DNA of 64,000 nt, taken from contig NZ_JABWQX020000002.1 in NCBI RefSeq assembly GCF_014268655.2, forward strand, positions 124,001 through 188,000, read 5' to 3'. Under the pieces are notes generated by a model. The model ran no database searches. It saw only the letters and a list, made by a program, of their open reading frames with translations, and was not told where the DNA came from. This document shows positions 20,222 through 29,002 of this stretch, in pieces (position 1 is the stretch's first letter; the number at the start of each line of letters is the position of its first letter). This stretch comes from Pseudomonas marvdashtae. GTDB taxonomy: Bacteria > Pseudomonadota > Gammaproteobacteria > Pseudomonadales > Pseudomonadaceae. The position numbers and the translations under genes were made by a program.

Positions 20222-20639
20222 ATCCTGACTACTAGTTAGGGGGCATGCTGAGGTCGACTGGTGGCTCTATGCTAGCACCTCTTTTCCCTTACATGAGTGT
20301 CGTACGTCAATAATCTGCCAAGAGGGGTCATTCAGTTTCTGACCGAACAGTCTGGAATGCGCCGTTCGAGGTAGAGGAAAGGCCCGGGAAACAAGGGGTT
20401 CAGCGCTTCTTCAAGGAATATCTGCGCGGTACTCCGTAGCGCGATCCAGTACGGGCTCAGGTCTTTAACGATGCTGTTTGCCTTGGGTTGATGGCTTGCA
20501 AGGTTAAGGGAATCCCTTACAAGGCTTTCGGCTTCGCGACAGTAAATCTCCGATAAGCCCAACGACGGATGCCGGCTGAGGCACGTTGATGTAAGGTTGT
20601 GGTCGAACCGTGAACTCAAGTGATTGAAGGGACATCGTC
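20222..20639. other. Intergenic region between divergent gcbA and DUF2333 genes, no supported gene
   Basis: These 418 bases are AT-richer than their surroundings and must hold the promoters of both neighbours, but I see no convincing core promoter. A 95-codon minus-strand frame (20332-20619, TTG start) is present without a ribosome-binding site or recognised family and is not called. The plus-strand neighbour has a good ribosome-binding site (AAGGGA) at 20627-20632. Confidence 0.5.
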
Positions 20640-21707
20640 ATGCTGGACTGGAAGAACCGCGCGGGCAGCGCGCCTGAACGCGCCGCCGAGCCGAAATCGG
20701 ACACCCGCAGTTACCTGGGCGGGGTGTTTTTCAGCCGGGCACTGGCCACGCTCATCGGGCTTTATCTGCTGGTGACCATTGCGGTTGGCTGGTATTGGAG
20801 CCAGGAACCAGCGTTGTTCCCCGTGCAGCAGAACGCCCAGGCGGCGGCCGAGAAGGACGGCAGGCAAATGGTGGTCGGCTACACCACCGTTGAAACCCTC
20901 AAGACCGTGGCCGGCACTTTGTTGACCAAGCAGGGCGGTTACATTTCCAATGATCGCTTCCCGCCGGGCCTGTGGATGGACAACATGCCGAGCTGGGAAT
21001 ATGGCGTGCTGGTACAGGTACGCGACCTTAGCCGCGCGTTGCGTAAGGACTTCGCCCGTTCCCAGTCGCAGTCTGCCGAAGACGCCGATCTCGCCAAGGC
21101 TGAGCCGCGGTTCAACTTCGACAACCGTAGTTGGGTGCTGCCCTCCAGCGAGTCGGAATATCAGGAAGGCATCAATTCGCTGAGCCGCTATCAGGCGCGC
21201 CTGTCCGATCCGGCGCAAAAAAGCGCACTGTTCTATGCTCGCGCCGACAACCTCAACAACTGGCTGGGTGATGTCGGCACTCGCCTGGGGTCGTTGTCCC
21301 AGCGCCTGTCCGCCAGTGTCGGCCGGGTCAAGCTCAACACTTCGTTGAAGACCGAAGTCCCGGCGCCGGGTCAGGTGCCGCAGGTGGACGAAGAGGTGGT
21401 CGAGACGCCGTGGATGCAAATCGATAACGTGTTCTATGAAGCCCGCGGTCAGGCTTGGGCGTTGTCGCATCTGTTGCGCGCCATCGAAGTGGACTTCGCC
21501 GATGTGCTGGCGAAGAAGAACGCCACGGTCAGCGTGCGGCAGATCATTCGCGAACTGGAGGCTTCGCAGGAACCGGTCTGGAGCCCAATGATCCTCAACG
21601 GCAGCGGCTTCGGTGTATTGGCGAACCACTCGCTGGTCATGGCCAACTATATTTCCCGCGCCAATGCGGCGGTGATCGACTTGCGGCAGTTACTGAACCA
21701 GGGCTGA
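20640..21707 (+). CDS. DUF2333 family membrane-anchored protein
   Basis: A 355-residue protein of unknown function, apparently specific to Pseudomonas and relatives. The cytoplasmic N-terminus (about 35 residues) is followed by one membrane helix (LATLIGLYLLVTIAVGWYW, about 35-53) and a periplasmic domain. That domain has the conserved-looking stretches YISNDRFPPGLWMDNMPSWE and PTPWMQIDN-like (ETPWMQIDNVFYEARG), and a C-terminal helix. The ATG has AAGGGA 7 bases upstream. The Nudix gene begins 3 bases after its stop, so the two are coupled; the order matches PA4842-PA4841. Confidence 0.88.
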   Translation: MLDWKNRAGSAPERAAEPKSDTRSYLGGVFFSRALATLIGLYLLVTIAVGWYWSQEPALFPVQQNAQAAAEKDGRQMVVGYTTVETLKTVAGTLLTKQGGYISNDRFPPGLWMDNMPSWEYGVLVQVRDLSRALRKDFARSQSQSAEDADLAKAEPRFNFDNRSWVLPSSESEYQEGINSLSRYQARLSDPAQKSALFYARADNLNNWLGDVGTRLGSLSQRLSASVGRVKLNTSLKTEVPAPGQVPQVDEEVVETPWMQIDNVFYEARGQAWALSHLLRAIEVDFADVLAKKNATVSVRQIIRELEASQEPVWSPMILNGSGFGVLANHSLVMANYISRANAAVIDLRQLLNQG

Positions 21708-21710
21708 TCA

Positions 21711-22268
21711 ATGGACGAAAGCGCCCGTGAGGTTGCTCACCGAGTGGCCTCGGATGCCGAGCAGATCGCTTGGGTCGACGAACACGACAACCTGCTTGGC
21801 AGCCTGGTGCGCTCGCAGCTGCGCGAGCGCGGCCTGATCGGGCGCGGCACCTACATCATGCTGTTCAACTCGGCCGGCGAGTTGTATGTCCACCGAAGAA
21901 CCTTGAGCAAGGCGATCTACCCGGGTTTCTGGGACGTTGCGGCAGGGGGCATGGTGCAGGCGCACGAGACCTACGCCGAGTCGGCGGCCCGCGAGCTGGC
22001 CGAAGAATTGGGAGTAAGCGGCGTCGAGCTGATCGCCCACGACCATTTCTATTTCGAGGACACCGGCAGTCGCCTGTGGTGTGCGGCATTCTCCGCGGTG
22101 TGGGACGGTCCGTTGATCCTGCAACCGGAGGAAGTGCTGGAAGCGCGTTTCCTGCCGGTCGAGCAGGTCCTGGATGAAATCCGCTACAAGCCTTATTGTC
22201 CGGACTCTCTGGCGGCGCTCGGGCGCTATTTGAAAGCCCGCGGACAGGGTGTCGCAAAGAAGCTGTAA
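21711..22268 (+). CDS. Nudix hydrolase (YfcD-like)
   Basis: A 185-residue Nudix-fold pyrophosphohydrolase. The Nudix box is perfect: GMVQAHETYAESAARELAEE followed by LGV, fitting GX5EX7REUXEEXGU at about residues 80-103. The region before it (IMLFNSAGELYVHRRTLSKA ... YPGFWDVAAGG) resembles the YfcD/isopentenyl-diphosphate-isomerase-like branch. The natural substrate cannot be told from sequence. It is coupled to the DUF2333 gene upstream. Confidence 0.92.
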   Translation: MDESAREVAHRVASDAEQIAWVDEHDNLLGSLVRSQLRERGLIGRGTYIMLFNSAGELYVHRRTLSKAIYPGFWDVAAGGMVQAHETYAESAARELAEELGVSGVELIAHDHFYFEDTGSRLWCAAFSAVWDGPLILQPEEVLEARFLPVEQVLDEIRYKPYCPDSLAALGRYLKARGQGVAKKL

Positions 22269-22439
22269 ATTGGCGCCGATTGGCCCTTAGCAAGTCGGCT
22301 TTTTGCCGTTACACTGCGCGACTTTTCAAGCTTGGCCGACATCGCTCGGTCCAGTTGCGCTGCCCCTGCCTGAGTGGGGCTTCGCGGTCGGGGCGCTTTC
22401 GCTCCTCGACCAGTCATTGTCCTCCGAAGAGGATTGCCG

Positions 22440-22811
22440 GTGGCCAAAAAAGCCGCATCCTTCGCCGCCCTGGGTGGCCTGGTATTTTCTACCGACGCCG
22501 GTCGTCATTGCCCAGATTGCCGCCAGCCGGTGGATGCCTGCATCTGCAAACAGACCGCCATTCCCGCCGGGGACGGTATCGCTCGCGTGCGCCGCGAAAG
22601 CAAAGGCCGCGGTGGCAAGACGGTGACCACGATCACCGGCGTGCCGCTGGCCGAAGACGCGCTCAAGGAGCTGGCGACAACGTTGAAAAAACGCTGTGGT
22701 ACCGGTGGCGCGTTGAAGGACGGCATCATCGAAATCCAGGGCGATCACGTCGAGCTACTGCTGGCGGAACTCACCAAACACGGTTTCAAGGCAAAAAAAT
22801 CCGGCGGCTAG
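22440..22811 (+). CDS. yciH: SUI1/YciH family translation initiation factor-like protein
   Basis: A 123-residue homologue of eukaryotic eIF1. The GTG start at 22440 with AGAGGA 7 bases upstream is chosen because homology begins at AKKAASFAALGGLVFSTD. An N-terminal Cys cluster (CPDCRQPVDACIC) precedes the SUI1 domain (VRRESKGRGGKTVTTITG ... DHVELLLAELTKHGFKAKKS). In E. coli YciH acts as an accessory factor discriminating against aberrant initiation complexes; this is family knowledge. It is followed by a weak terminator, then speA. Confidence 0.93.
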   Translation: MAKKAASFAALGGLVFSTDAGRHCPDCRQPVDACICKQTAIPAGDGIARVRRESKGRGGKTVTTITGVPLAEDALKELATTLKKRCGTGGALKDGIIEIQGDHVELLLAELTKHGFKAKKSGG

Positions 22812-22881
22812 CAGCTTCTGTGAAAGCCACCTCGGCTTGATCCGGACTCCGGGTTCGGGATCGTCCGCAGGGTTTTCACAG

Positions 22882-22904
22882 AACCTGTTCGGAACGGGTT
22901 TTAA
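22882..22904 (+). terminator. Probable weak terminator downstream of the SUI1 gene
   Basis: AACCTGTTC pairs with GAACGGGTT (one G-T pair, very short loop), followed by only TTT. It lies 70 bases after the SUI1 stop and ahead of speA. Confidence 0.45.
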
Positions 22905-23020
22905 ACTCAGCGCTGCGGGCAGGGTCTACCTTGCTTACAGGCAAATCGTCATTTCCATTCTCTAGACTGCGCCAGCCTCCGACCGGATGGTGCATTTTGA
23001 CTTCTTTATAGGGGACTTCG

Positions 23021-24934
23021 ATGTCCGTACGACGCACACGCAAAGACGATGGCAGCCAATGGACAGTTGCGGACAGCCGCAGCGTTTACGGGATCCGCCA
23101 TTGGGGGGCCGGGTATTTCGCGATCAATGACGCCGGTCGCGTCGAAGTCCGTCCGAACGGCCCCAACAGCTCGCCCATCGATTTGTACGAGCAAGTCGAC
23201 CAGTTGCGCCAGAGTGGCCTTTCGTTGCCCCTGCTGGTGCGCTTCCCCGACATCCTGCAAGACCGTGTGCGCCAGCTCACCGGCGCGTTCGACAGCAACA
23301 TCGCACGCCTGGAGTACCAGAGCCAGTACACCGCGCTTTATCCGATCAAGGTCAACCAGCAGGAAGCGGTGATCGAAAACATCATCGCCACCCAGAACGT
23401 TTCCATCGGCCTGGAAGCCGGTTCCAAGCCTGAGCTGCTGGCGGTGCTGGCCCTGGCGCCAAAGGGTGGGACGATTGTCTGCAACGGTTACAAGGATCGC
23501 GAGTTCATTCGCCTGGCACTGATGGGCCAGAAGCTCGGTCACAACGTCTTCATCGTGATCGAGAAAGAATCCGAAGTCGGCCTGGTGATCGAAGAAGCCG
23601 CGTCGCTCAAGGTCAAGCCTCAGGTAGGCCTGCGGGTGCGCCTGTCGTCCCTGGCGTCGAGCAAGTGGGCCGACACCGGTGGCGAGAAATCCAAGTTCGG
23701 TCTGTCGGCCGCGCAGCTGTTGTCCGTAGTCGAGCGCTTCCGCGGCGCCGGCCTGGATCAGGGCATCCGTCTGTTGCACTTCCACATGGGTTCGCAGATC
23801 GCCAACCTGGCGGACTACCAGCACGGTTTCAAGGAAGCGATTCGTTACTACGGCGAACTGCGCAATCTCGGCCTGCCGGTGGATCACATCGACGTCGGCG
23901 GTGGTCTGGGCGTGGACTACGACGGTACGCACTCGCGCAACGCCAGCTCGATCAACTACGACATGGACGACTACGCCGGTGTCGTGGTGGGCATGCTCAA
24001 GGAATTCTGCGACGCCCAAAGCCTGCCGCATCCGCACATCTTTTCCGAAAGCGGCCGCTCGCTGACGGCTCACCACGCGATGCTGGTGGTGCAGGTGACC
24101 GACGTCGAGAAACACCACGACGATGTGCCGGTGATCGAGAACAAGGAAAGCCTGCCGGAAACCGTGCAATGGCTGGTGGACCTGCTGGGCCCAACCGATA
24201 TCGAGATGGTCACCGAGACTTACTGGCGCGCCACCCATTACATGAGCGACGTGGCTGCCCAATACGCCGACGGCAAGCTGACCCTGGCGGAAAAAGCCCT
24301 GGCCGAGCAATGCTACTTCGCCGTCTGCCGTCGCCTGCACAACTCGCTGAAGGCCCGCCAGCGCTCGCACCGCCAGGTGCTGGACGAACTCAACGACAAG
24401 TTGGCCGACAAGTACATCTGCAACTTCTCGGTGTTCCAGAGCCTGCCGGACACCTGGGCGATCGGCCAGGTGTTGCCGATCCTGCCGTTGCATCGCCTCG
24501 ACGAAGAACCGCTGCGCCGCGCCGTGCTGCAAGACCTGACCTGCGACTCCGACGGCAAGATCAAGCAATATGTCGACGAGCAGAGCATCGAGACCAGCCT
24601 GCCGGTCCACTCGCTGAACCCAGGCGAAGACTACCTGCTGGGCATTTTCCTGGTGGGTGCCTACCAGGAAATCCTCGGCGACATGCATAACCTGTTCGGT
24701 GACACCGATTCGGTGAACATCTACCAGAACGCCGATGGCAGTGTGTACCACGCCGGCATCGAGACCCATGACACCATCGAAGACATGCTGCGCTACGTGC
24801 ACCTGTCGCCGGAGGAATTGATGACGCATTACCGTGACAAGTGCGCCAGCGCTCGCATCACCGCGGCCGAGCGCACCCAGTTCCTGGATGCGCTGCGCCT
24901 TGGGTTGACGCGCTCTTCCTACCTGTCTTCCTGA
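23021..24934 (+). CDS. speA: Biosynthetic arginine decarboxylase
   Basis: A PLP-dependent decarboxylase producing agmatine from arginine, the entry to putrescine and polyamine synthesis. The 637-residue length fits the SpeA family. The PLP lysine is K110 in ALYPIKVNQ. Other family features are [11 protein letters not shown] and [13 protein letters not shown] (phosphate-binding), [15 protein letters not shown], and the C-terminal LGDTHNLFGD-like segment [16 protein letters not shown]. The start is ATG after GGGGACTTCG. The gene corresponds to PA4839, the last one in the first conserved block. Confidence 0.97.
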   Translation: MSVRRTRKDDGSQWTVADSRSVYGIRHWGAGYFAINDAGRVEVRPNGPNSSPIDLYEQVDQLRQSGLSLPLLVRFPDILQDRVRQLTGAFDSNIARLEYQSQYTALYPIKVNQQEAVIENIIATQNVSIGLEAGSKPELLAVLALAPKGGTIVCNGYKDREFIRLALMGQKLGHNVFIVIEKESEVGLVIEEAASLKVKPQVGLRVRLSSLASSKWADTGGEKSKFGLSAAQLLSVVERFRGAGLDQGIRLLHFHMGSQIANLADYQHGFKEAIRYYGELRNLGLPVDHIDVGGGLGVDYDGTHSRNASSINYDMDDYAGVVVGMLKEFCDAQSLPHPHIFSESGRSLTAHHAMLVVQVTDVEKHHDDVPVIENKESLPETVQWLVDLLGPTDIEMVTETYWRATHYMSDVAAQYADGKLTLAEKALAEQCYFAVCRRLHNSLKARQRSHRQVLDELNDKLADKYICNFSVFQSLPDTWAIGQVLPILPLHRLDEEPLRRAVLQDLTCDSDGKIKQYVDEQSIETSLPVHSLNPGEDYLLGIFLVGAYQEILGDMHNLFGDTDSVNIYQNADGSVYHAGIETHDTIEDMLRYVHLSPEELMTHYRDKCASARITAAERTQFLDALRLGLTRSSYLSS

Positions 24935-24991
24935 TCGGCCAGGCCGTTCACGGCGGGGTGTATGCACGACTTTATGCAGGGAGATTCATGG

Positions 24992-25942
24992 ATGACCGTT
25001 CGACCCAAGCACACCCTGTATCCGCATCAGCCGGTACCGGCGCTCCCGGCCGGAGGGCTGATCGGAGTGATTGCGCCTGCCGGTCCGGCGCCGCTGGACA
25101 CCGATAAAGCCGTGCAATGGATGCGCGCCCACGGCCATGAGCTGCGGATATTTGCGGGTGTCCATGCAAAGGACAGTTACCTGGCCGGCAGTGACGAGGT
25201 GCGGCTCAACGATCTGCACGCAGCGTTCGCCGACCCGCAGGTGAAGGCCATTATTTGTCTGCGCGGGGGCTACGGCACGCCGCGACTGTTGGATCGCATC
25301 GATTTCGAGCTGTTGCGGCGTAACGCCAAGCCCTTTGTCGGCTACAGCGATATCACCGCGCTGCACTTGGCGATCAGCCGTCATGCTGGGTTCGTGACCT
25401 TCCATGGGCCATTGCTCAATGCCGACCTGCTGGGTGGCAAGGCACCGCCGACTGTCACTTCGTTCTTCAGCCTGCTGCGTGGGCAATTGAGGGCAGGCGA
25501 CGTACTGAGCCATCCGGCGGCTTATCCATTGACGATTGTCGAGCCAGGCATCGCTCACGGGCGGCTGCTCGGAGGCAATCTGTCGATGATAGCCGCGACC
25601 ATGGGCACGCCTTACGAAATCGATGCCGAAGGCGTGATCCTGCTGGTGGAGGACATCAACGAACCGCTCTATCGCATCGACCGCTTGCTGACCCAGCTGC
25701 GGCTGGCGGGCACCCTGGGGAAGTTGCGGGGCGTGCTGCTGGGAGATGTCGCTGGTGTGGACGTCGAGGATTTGAACCGCTTGTTCAAGCAGACCTTCGC
25801 GCCATTGCGCATTCCGGTGTTGTCCGGTTGGCGCAGCGGGCATTGTGATCCGAACCTGACGTTGCCCATGGGCGCGCTGGTGGAACTGGATGCGGGAGAG
25901 AAAAGGCTGACGTTGGAGCAGGATGTGGTGCTCGGCGGCTAG
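24992..25942 (+). CDS. ldcA: Murein LD-carboxypeptidase (peptidase S66)
   Basis: A cytoplasmic serine peptidase that removes the terminal D-alanine from recycled murein tetrapeptides. From the ATG at 24992 (GGGAG upstream) it has 316 residues; in-frame ATGs at 24962 and 24974 would add up to ten residues. The Ser-Glu-His triad is visible: S119 in GYSDITALH, Glu in EDINEPLYRIDR and His in SGHCDPNLTLPMG. The LRGGYGTPRLLD motif is typical of family S66. It begins the second conserved block, on the far side of the junction with speA. Confidence 0.9.
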   Translation: MTVRPKHTLYPHQPVPALPAGGLIGVIAPAGPAPLDTDKAVQWMRAHGHELRIFAGVHAKDSYLAGSDEVRLNDLHAAFADPQVKAIICLRGGYGTPRLLDRIDFELLRRNAKPFVGYSDITALHLAISRHAGFVTFHGPLLNADLLGGKAPPTVTSFFSLLRGQLRAGDVLSHPAAYPLTIVEPGIAHGRLLGGNLSMIAATMGTPYEIDAEGVILLVEDINEPLYRIDRLLTQLRLAGTLGKLRGVLLGDVAGVDVEDLNRLFKQTFAPLRIPVLSGWRSGHCDPNLTLPMGALVELDAGEKRLTLEQDVVLGG

Positions 25943-25972
25943 GCCCGCGTTACCTGTTCATCAATCATCGAG

Positions 25973-26007
25973 AACTGCTCGTCAATCCAGGAGAGTAGCG
26001 AGCAGTT
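25973..26007. terminator. Hairpin between convergent ldcA and lytic transglycosylase genes
   Basis: AACTGCTCG (25973-25981) and CGAGCAGTT (25999-26007) form a perfect 9-bp stem with a 17-base loop. The T-run is poor, but its position between two convergent stops suggests a shared terminator. Confidence 0.45.
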
Positions 26008-26032
26008 TAGCGGTAGGACGCATCAGGCCAAT

Positions 26033-27355
26033 TCAGCGGTTACGTAGCGCGTCCAGCAGCTTATGCGTCGGATATCCATCCGCCGGCCAGCCAAACGACT
26101 GTTGGGCGCTGCGGATGGCCTTGCGGGTGTTGGCGCCAATGATGCCGTCGGGATTGCCCGCGTCGTAGTTGTGCTGGCCGAGCAGGGTCTGAAGCTCGAT
26201 GCGTTCGCTGCGGCTCAGGGGCAGGTCCTCTTTTGGCCACTGTCCGTGGACCAACCCTGCACCGGTGAAGCGCTGTGACAACAGCCCAACCGCCAAAGCA
26301 TAGGACGATGAGTTGTTGTATTTGAGGATGGCGCGGAAGTTATCGAAGATCAGGAACGCCGGACCGCGATGGCCAGCTGGCAGGAGCAGCGACGCCGACA
26401 GTTGTTTGTCATCGGGAGCTATTGGTAGGCCGCCATATTCCGAGACGCCCAGCCGTATCCATTCGGCGACTGGCTTGCGGATCGTGCCATCGGCCAGGGT
26501 GTAGTCGAAGCCCTCCCCGAGATCGACCTCGAACCCCCACGGCTGGCCGCGCTGCCAACCGGAGCTCTGCAGGTAATGTGCGGTCGAGGCCAGGGCATCG
26601 GTGGCGCTGCCCCAGATGTCACGTCGACCGTCGCCATCGAAATCCACCGCATGGGTGTTGTACGTGGTGGGAATGAACTGGGTCTGACCCATGGCGCCGG
26701 CCCAGGAGCCGAGCATTTTTTCTGGCGAGATGTCGCCCTGTTGCAGGATCTGCAGCGCGGCGATCAGTTGCGCATGGGCAAAGCCGGGACGCCGTCCCTC
26801 GTAGGCCAGGGTCGCCAGGGAGTTGATCACTGATTTGTTGCCCTGGAACTGGCCGAAGTTGCTTTCCATGCCCCACACCGCAACCAGCGCCTCGCGATCG
26901 ACGCCATAGCGTTGTTCGATGCTTTGCAGGATATCCGCCTGCTGCTGGATCAGGGCCTGGCCTTTGCGTATGCGCAAGGGCGACAGTGCGCCGTCGAGGT
27001 ATTCCCACACCGGTCGGGTGAATTCAGGTTGGCTGCGATCAGCCTTGATCACGCTCATGTCCGGACTGACGCCGATAAATGCACGGTCGAACAAATCGGC
27101 ACGGATCCCGGCGGCCAGGGCTTCCTTGCGAAACCCGGCCTGCCATTCGGCAAAGGTCTGGGTGGGCGCTATGACCAGGTTTTCTCCGGAGGGCACGACA
27201 GGCGGCACGATAGCCGGCGCGGTCATGGCTGGAGCGGTCTGGAGCGGTTGGGCGTCGGCGGCGGTGGGTTTCTCTGCGCAGGCAACAAGCAGGACGACGC
27301 TTGTGACGGCGATCAGTTGGCGCAATGGCCAACGACGGGGAAGACAAAAGGGCAT
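26033..27355 (-). CDS. Lytic murein transglycosylase, MltB/GH103 type lipoprotein
   Basis: Cleaves peptidoglycan glycan strands with formation of 1,6-anhydromuramyl ends. The 440-residue protein starts with a lipoprotein signal (lipobox VLLVAC, Cys 26). A Pro/Ala linker follows, then the SLT_2 catalytic domain (about 65-365) with the catalytic Glu 164 in AVWGMESNFGQFQGN and the motif GAMGQTQFIPTTYN. A C-terminal peptidoglycan-binding domain follows (about 375-440, RIELQTLLGQHNYDAGNPDG ... GANTRKAI). It is expected at the outer membrane. Which of the Pseudomonas SltB-type paralogues it is cannot be fixed from sequence alone. Confidence 0.92.
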   Translation of the reverse strand: MPFCLPRRWPLRQLIAVTSVVLLVACAEKPTAADAQPLQTAPAMTAPAIVPPVVPSGENLVIAPTQTFAEWQAGFRKEALAAGIRADLFDRAFIGVSPDMSVIKADRSQPEFTRPVWEYLDGALSPLRIRKGQALIQQQADILQSIEQRYGVDREALVAVWGMESNFGQFQGNKSVINSLATLAYEGRRPGFAHAQLIAALQILQQGDISPEKMLGSWAGAMGQTQFIPTTYNTHAVDFDGDGRRDIWGSATDALASTAHYLQSSGWQRGQPWGFEVDLGEGFDYTLADGTIRKPVAEWIRLGVSEYGGLPIAPDDKQLSASLLLPAGHRGPAFLIFDNFRAILKYNNSSSYALAVGLLSQRFTGAGLVHGQWPKEDLPLSRSERIELQTLLGQHNYDAGNPDGIIGANTRKAIRSAQQSFGWPADGYPTHKLLDALRNR

Positions 27356-27427
27356 GCACGGGTCCAGAAATTCAGATCAGGTGCTGACCTTAACATGCGA
27401 AAGGGGCGTAGGGCTTGTCCGGGTGTT

Positions 27428-27592
27428 TCAAGCTGCCACAAAGCAAGAAGCCTCCCAGTTGTCAGACTGGAAGGCTTCGCGGCGGTAGCTGCCTTTGCCC
27501 TTGGCGGGGCGTTCCTGGCGGCTGCGGAACAGGGGCTGGGCGATGATGGATTTGGCCTTGTTGGGGCCATGCTTGGATGGCTTTTTGCTCAT
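27428..27592 (-). CDS. arfA: Alternative ribosome-rescue factor ArfA
   Basis: A 54-residue basic protein that, together with release factor 2, frees ribosomes stalled on mRNAs without a stop codon when trans-translation (tmRNA-SmpB) fails. The ArfA core is clear: PLFRSRQERPAKGKGSYRR followed by NWEAS. The ATG at 27592 follows GAGATCCCC. The last third of the coding region is itself a strong RNA hairpin (27447-27478). In E. coli an equivalent hairpin makes arfA mRNA lose its stop codon by RNase III cleavage or termination, so that tmRNA represses ArfA and releases it only when tmRNA is overloaded. The same control is likely here. Confidence 0.92.
   Translation of the reverse strand: MSKKPSKHGPNKAKSIIAQPLFRSRQERPAKGKGSYRREAFQSDNWEASCFVAA
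27447..27478 (-). promoter_or_regulatory. Coding-region hairpin in the 3' part of arfA
   Basis: The arms GAAGCCT..CCAGT and ACTGG..AGGCTTC pair over 12-13 positions with one mismatch and a four-base loop, covering codons about 39-49 of arfA. It ends five codons before the stop codon, and U-rich sequence (UUGCUUUGU) follows in the message. Both features fit an RNase III site or a terminator that produces a non-stop mRNA. Confidence 0.75.
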
Positions 27593-27720
27593 GAGGGGAT
27601 CTCTCGTGGGGGTGGTTTTTGCGGGGCAAATCATGGGACAGAGTTGGGGGGTTGTCCAGCCCCTGCATCGGTACAGAAAGTAACAGCTAATGAACACGCA
27701 ATTGTGGCGAGGAATCGATT

Positions 27721-27882
27721 TGTGGCGAGGGGATTTATCGAAACGTCGCACCGCCCCGCTGGGCTGCGCAGCAGCCCCAAGAGAGCTGGATGCGATTCGC
27801 CTGACACACCTAGGTTGCTGGTTTTAGGACTGCTGCGCAGTCCAGCGGGGCGGTGCGACGTTTCGCTAAATCCCCTCGCCAC
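27721..27882. repeat. GTGGCGAGGGG-type palindromic repeat pair
   Basis: The left arm 27721-27773 (TGTGGCGAGGGGATTTATCG then AAACGTCGCACCGCCCCGCTG) is mirrored by the right arm 27830-27882, separated by 56 bases. An extra fragment, TGTGGCGAGG, lies at 27703-27712. The same end motif recurs at 33787-33818, 39664-39676 and 52085-52177. It fills most of the 319-base gap between arfA and holA, which otherwise shows no gene. Confidence 0.85.
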
Positions 27883-27911
27883 AGGTGTACTGCAGTGTGC
27901 TTTTGAGAGGT

Positions 27912-28949
27912 TTATTCAGCGGGCAAGGGGAGTCGCTGGCCCGCCATCAACAACGACAACCGACTCAGGCTCATCCATGGCGACCCAGCGGCCTGGCCCT
28001 TGATCTGCGCATCGATGCGCTGGGCCTCAAGCAGCAATTGCGCCCAGCGCGGCGCCGAATAGCGTTGCAGGGCCTTGCTCATCAGGGGCTTGCGCTTGTC
28101 CCAGACGGGCGGGCGAGCCTGGCTGAAGGCTTTGTCCAGCGGGACGCCCTGGCTGTATTGCAGGGACAGGTTGGCCAACAGGCGCAACTCCCGGGCCAGG
28201 GCCCAGAGAATCACCGGCGGTTCGACGCCTTCGCCCCGCAGGCCTTCGAGCATGCGCAGGGCATGGGCGGCTTCACCGTTGAGGATCGCATCGGTCAGCC
28301 CGAAGACATCGAAGCGTGCACTGTCGGCCACGGCGGCCTGGACCGTTTCCACGGTGATCTGCCCACCTTCGGCCATCAGCTTGAGCTTTTCGATTTCCTG
28401 GGCGGCGGCCAGCAGGTTGCCTTCGACCCGGGCGGCAATCAGCTCCACCGCGTCCTGGCTGGCCGAAAGGCCGGCCTGGGACAGGCGTTGGCGGATCCAG
28501 CTGGGCAACTGGCTGACATCCACCGGCCAGATCTGCACGAATTGGGTCTGCGGGCCTTCGACCAGGGCCTTGCCCCATTTGGTCTTCTGCGCGCTGCCGT
28601 CGAGTTTCGGCAAGCTGATGAGCAGCACCGTGTCTTCGGCCGGTCGCGAGCAGTATTCGATCAGCGCAGCGGCGCCCTTGTCGCCAGGCTTGCCGGAGGG
28701 CAAGCGCAGTTCCAGCAGGCGTTTCTCGGCGAACAGCGACATGCTCGCCCCAGCCTGCAGCAGCGTACCCCAGTCGAAACTGGCGTCGGCGGCGAACACC
28801 TGGCGTTCGTCGAAACCTTGCTGGCGGGCGGCGGAGCGGATGGCGTCGGCGGCTTCCTGGCACAGCAGCGGGTCATCGCCGCTGATGATGTAGACGGGCG
28901 CGAGGGCGCCTTGCAGGTGTTTGCCGAGTTGGGCGGGAGCCAGTTTCAT
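27912..28949 (-). CDS. holA: DNA polymerase III subunit delta
   Basis: The delta subunit of the clamp loader, which opens the beta sliding clamp during DNA replication. The 345-residue protein opens MKLAPAQLGKHLQGALAPVY with the family motif IISGDDPLLCQEAADAIR. The AAA+-like fold includes LELRLPSGKPGDKGAAALIEY and the C-terminal helical collar domain carries ILWALARELRLLANL and RRYSAPRW-like (QRYSAPRWAQLLLEAQRID). It lies downstream of leuS and lptE on the same strand, the order known from many gammaproteobacteria. Confidence 0.96.
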   Translation of the reverse strand: MKLAPAQLGKHLQGALAPVYIISGDDPLLCQEAADAIRSAARQQGFDERQVFAADASFDWGTLLQAGASMSLFAEKRLLELRLPSGKPGDKGAAALIEYCSRPAEDTVLLISLPKLDGSAQKTKWGKALVEGPQTQFVQIWPVDVSQLPSWIRQRLSQAGLSASQDAVELIAARVEGNLLAAAQEIEKLKLMAEGGQITVETVQAAVADSARFDVFGLTDAILNGEAAHALRMLEGLRGEGVEPPVILWALARELRLLANLSLQYSQGVPLDKAFSQARPPVWDKRKPLMSKALQRYSAPRWAQLLLEAQRIDAQIKGQAAGSPWMSLSRLSLLMAGQRLPLPAE

Positions 28950-28975
28950 AAAGGACAGTTCATAGGCGCATGCAA

Positions 28976-28997
28976 GCGGGGCGCCGAAGCGCCCCGC
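28976..28997 (-). other. Stable intercistronic hairpin between lptE and holA
   Basis: GCGGGGCGC and GCGCCCCGC form a perfect 9-bp GC stem whose loop on the coding strand is TTCG (CGAA on the plus strand). There is no T-run. It lies 5 bases after the lptE stop and may protect or process the leuS-lptE-holA message. Confidence 0.75.
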
Positions 28998-29002
28998 AAG
29001 GC

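Noticed and set aside
20332..20619. 95-codon minus-strand frame in the gcbA-DUF2333 gap
   Set aside because: TTG start without a ribosome-binding site and no recognised domain. Its helical C-terminal half is suggestive but not enough to call a gene.
23006..24967. Minus-strand open frame of more than 600 codons opposite speA
   Set aside because: Antisense frame of a highly expressed, codon-biased gene. The protein is His/Gln/Val-rich with no family features.
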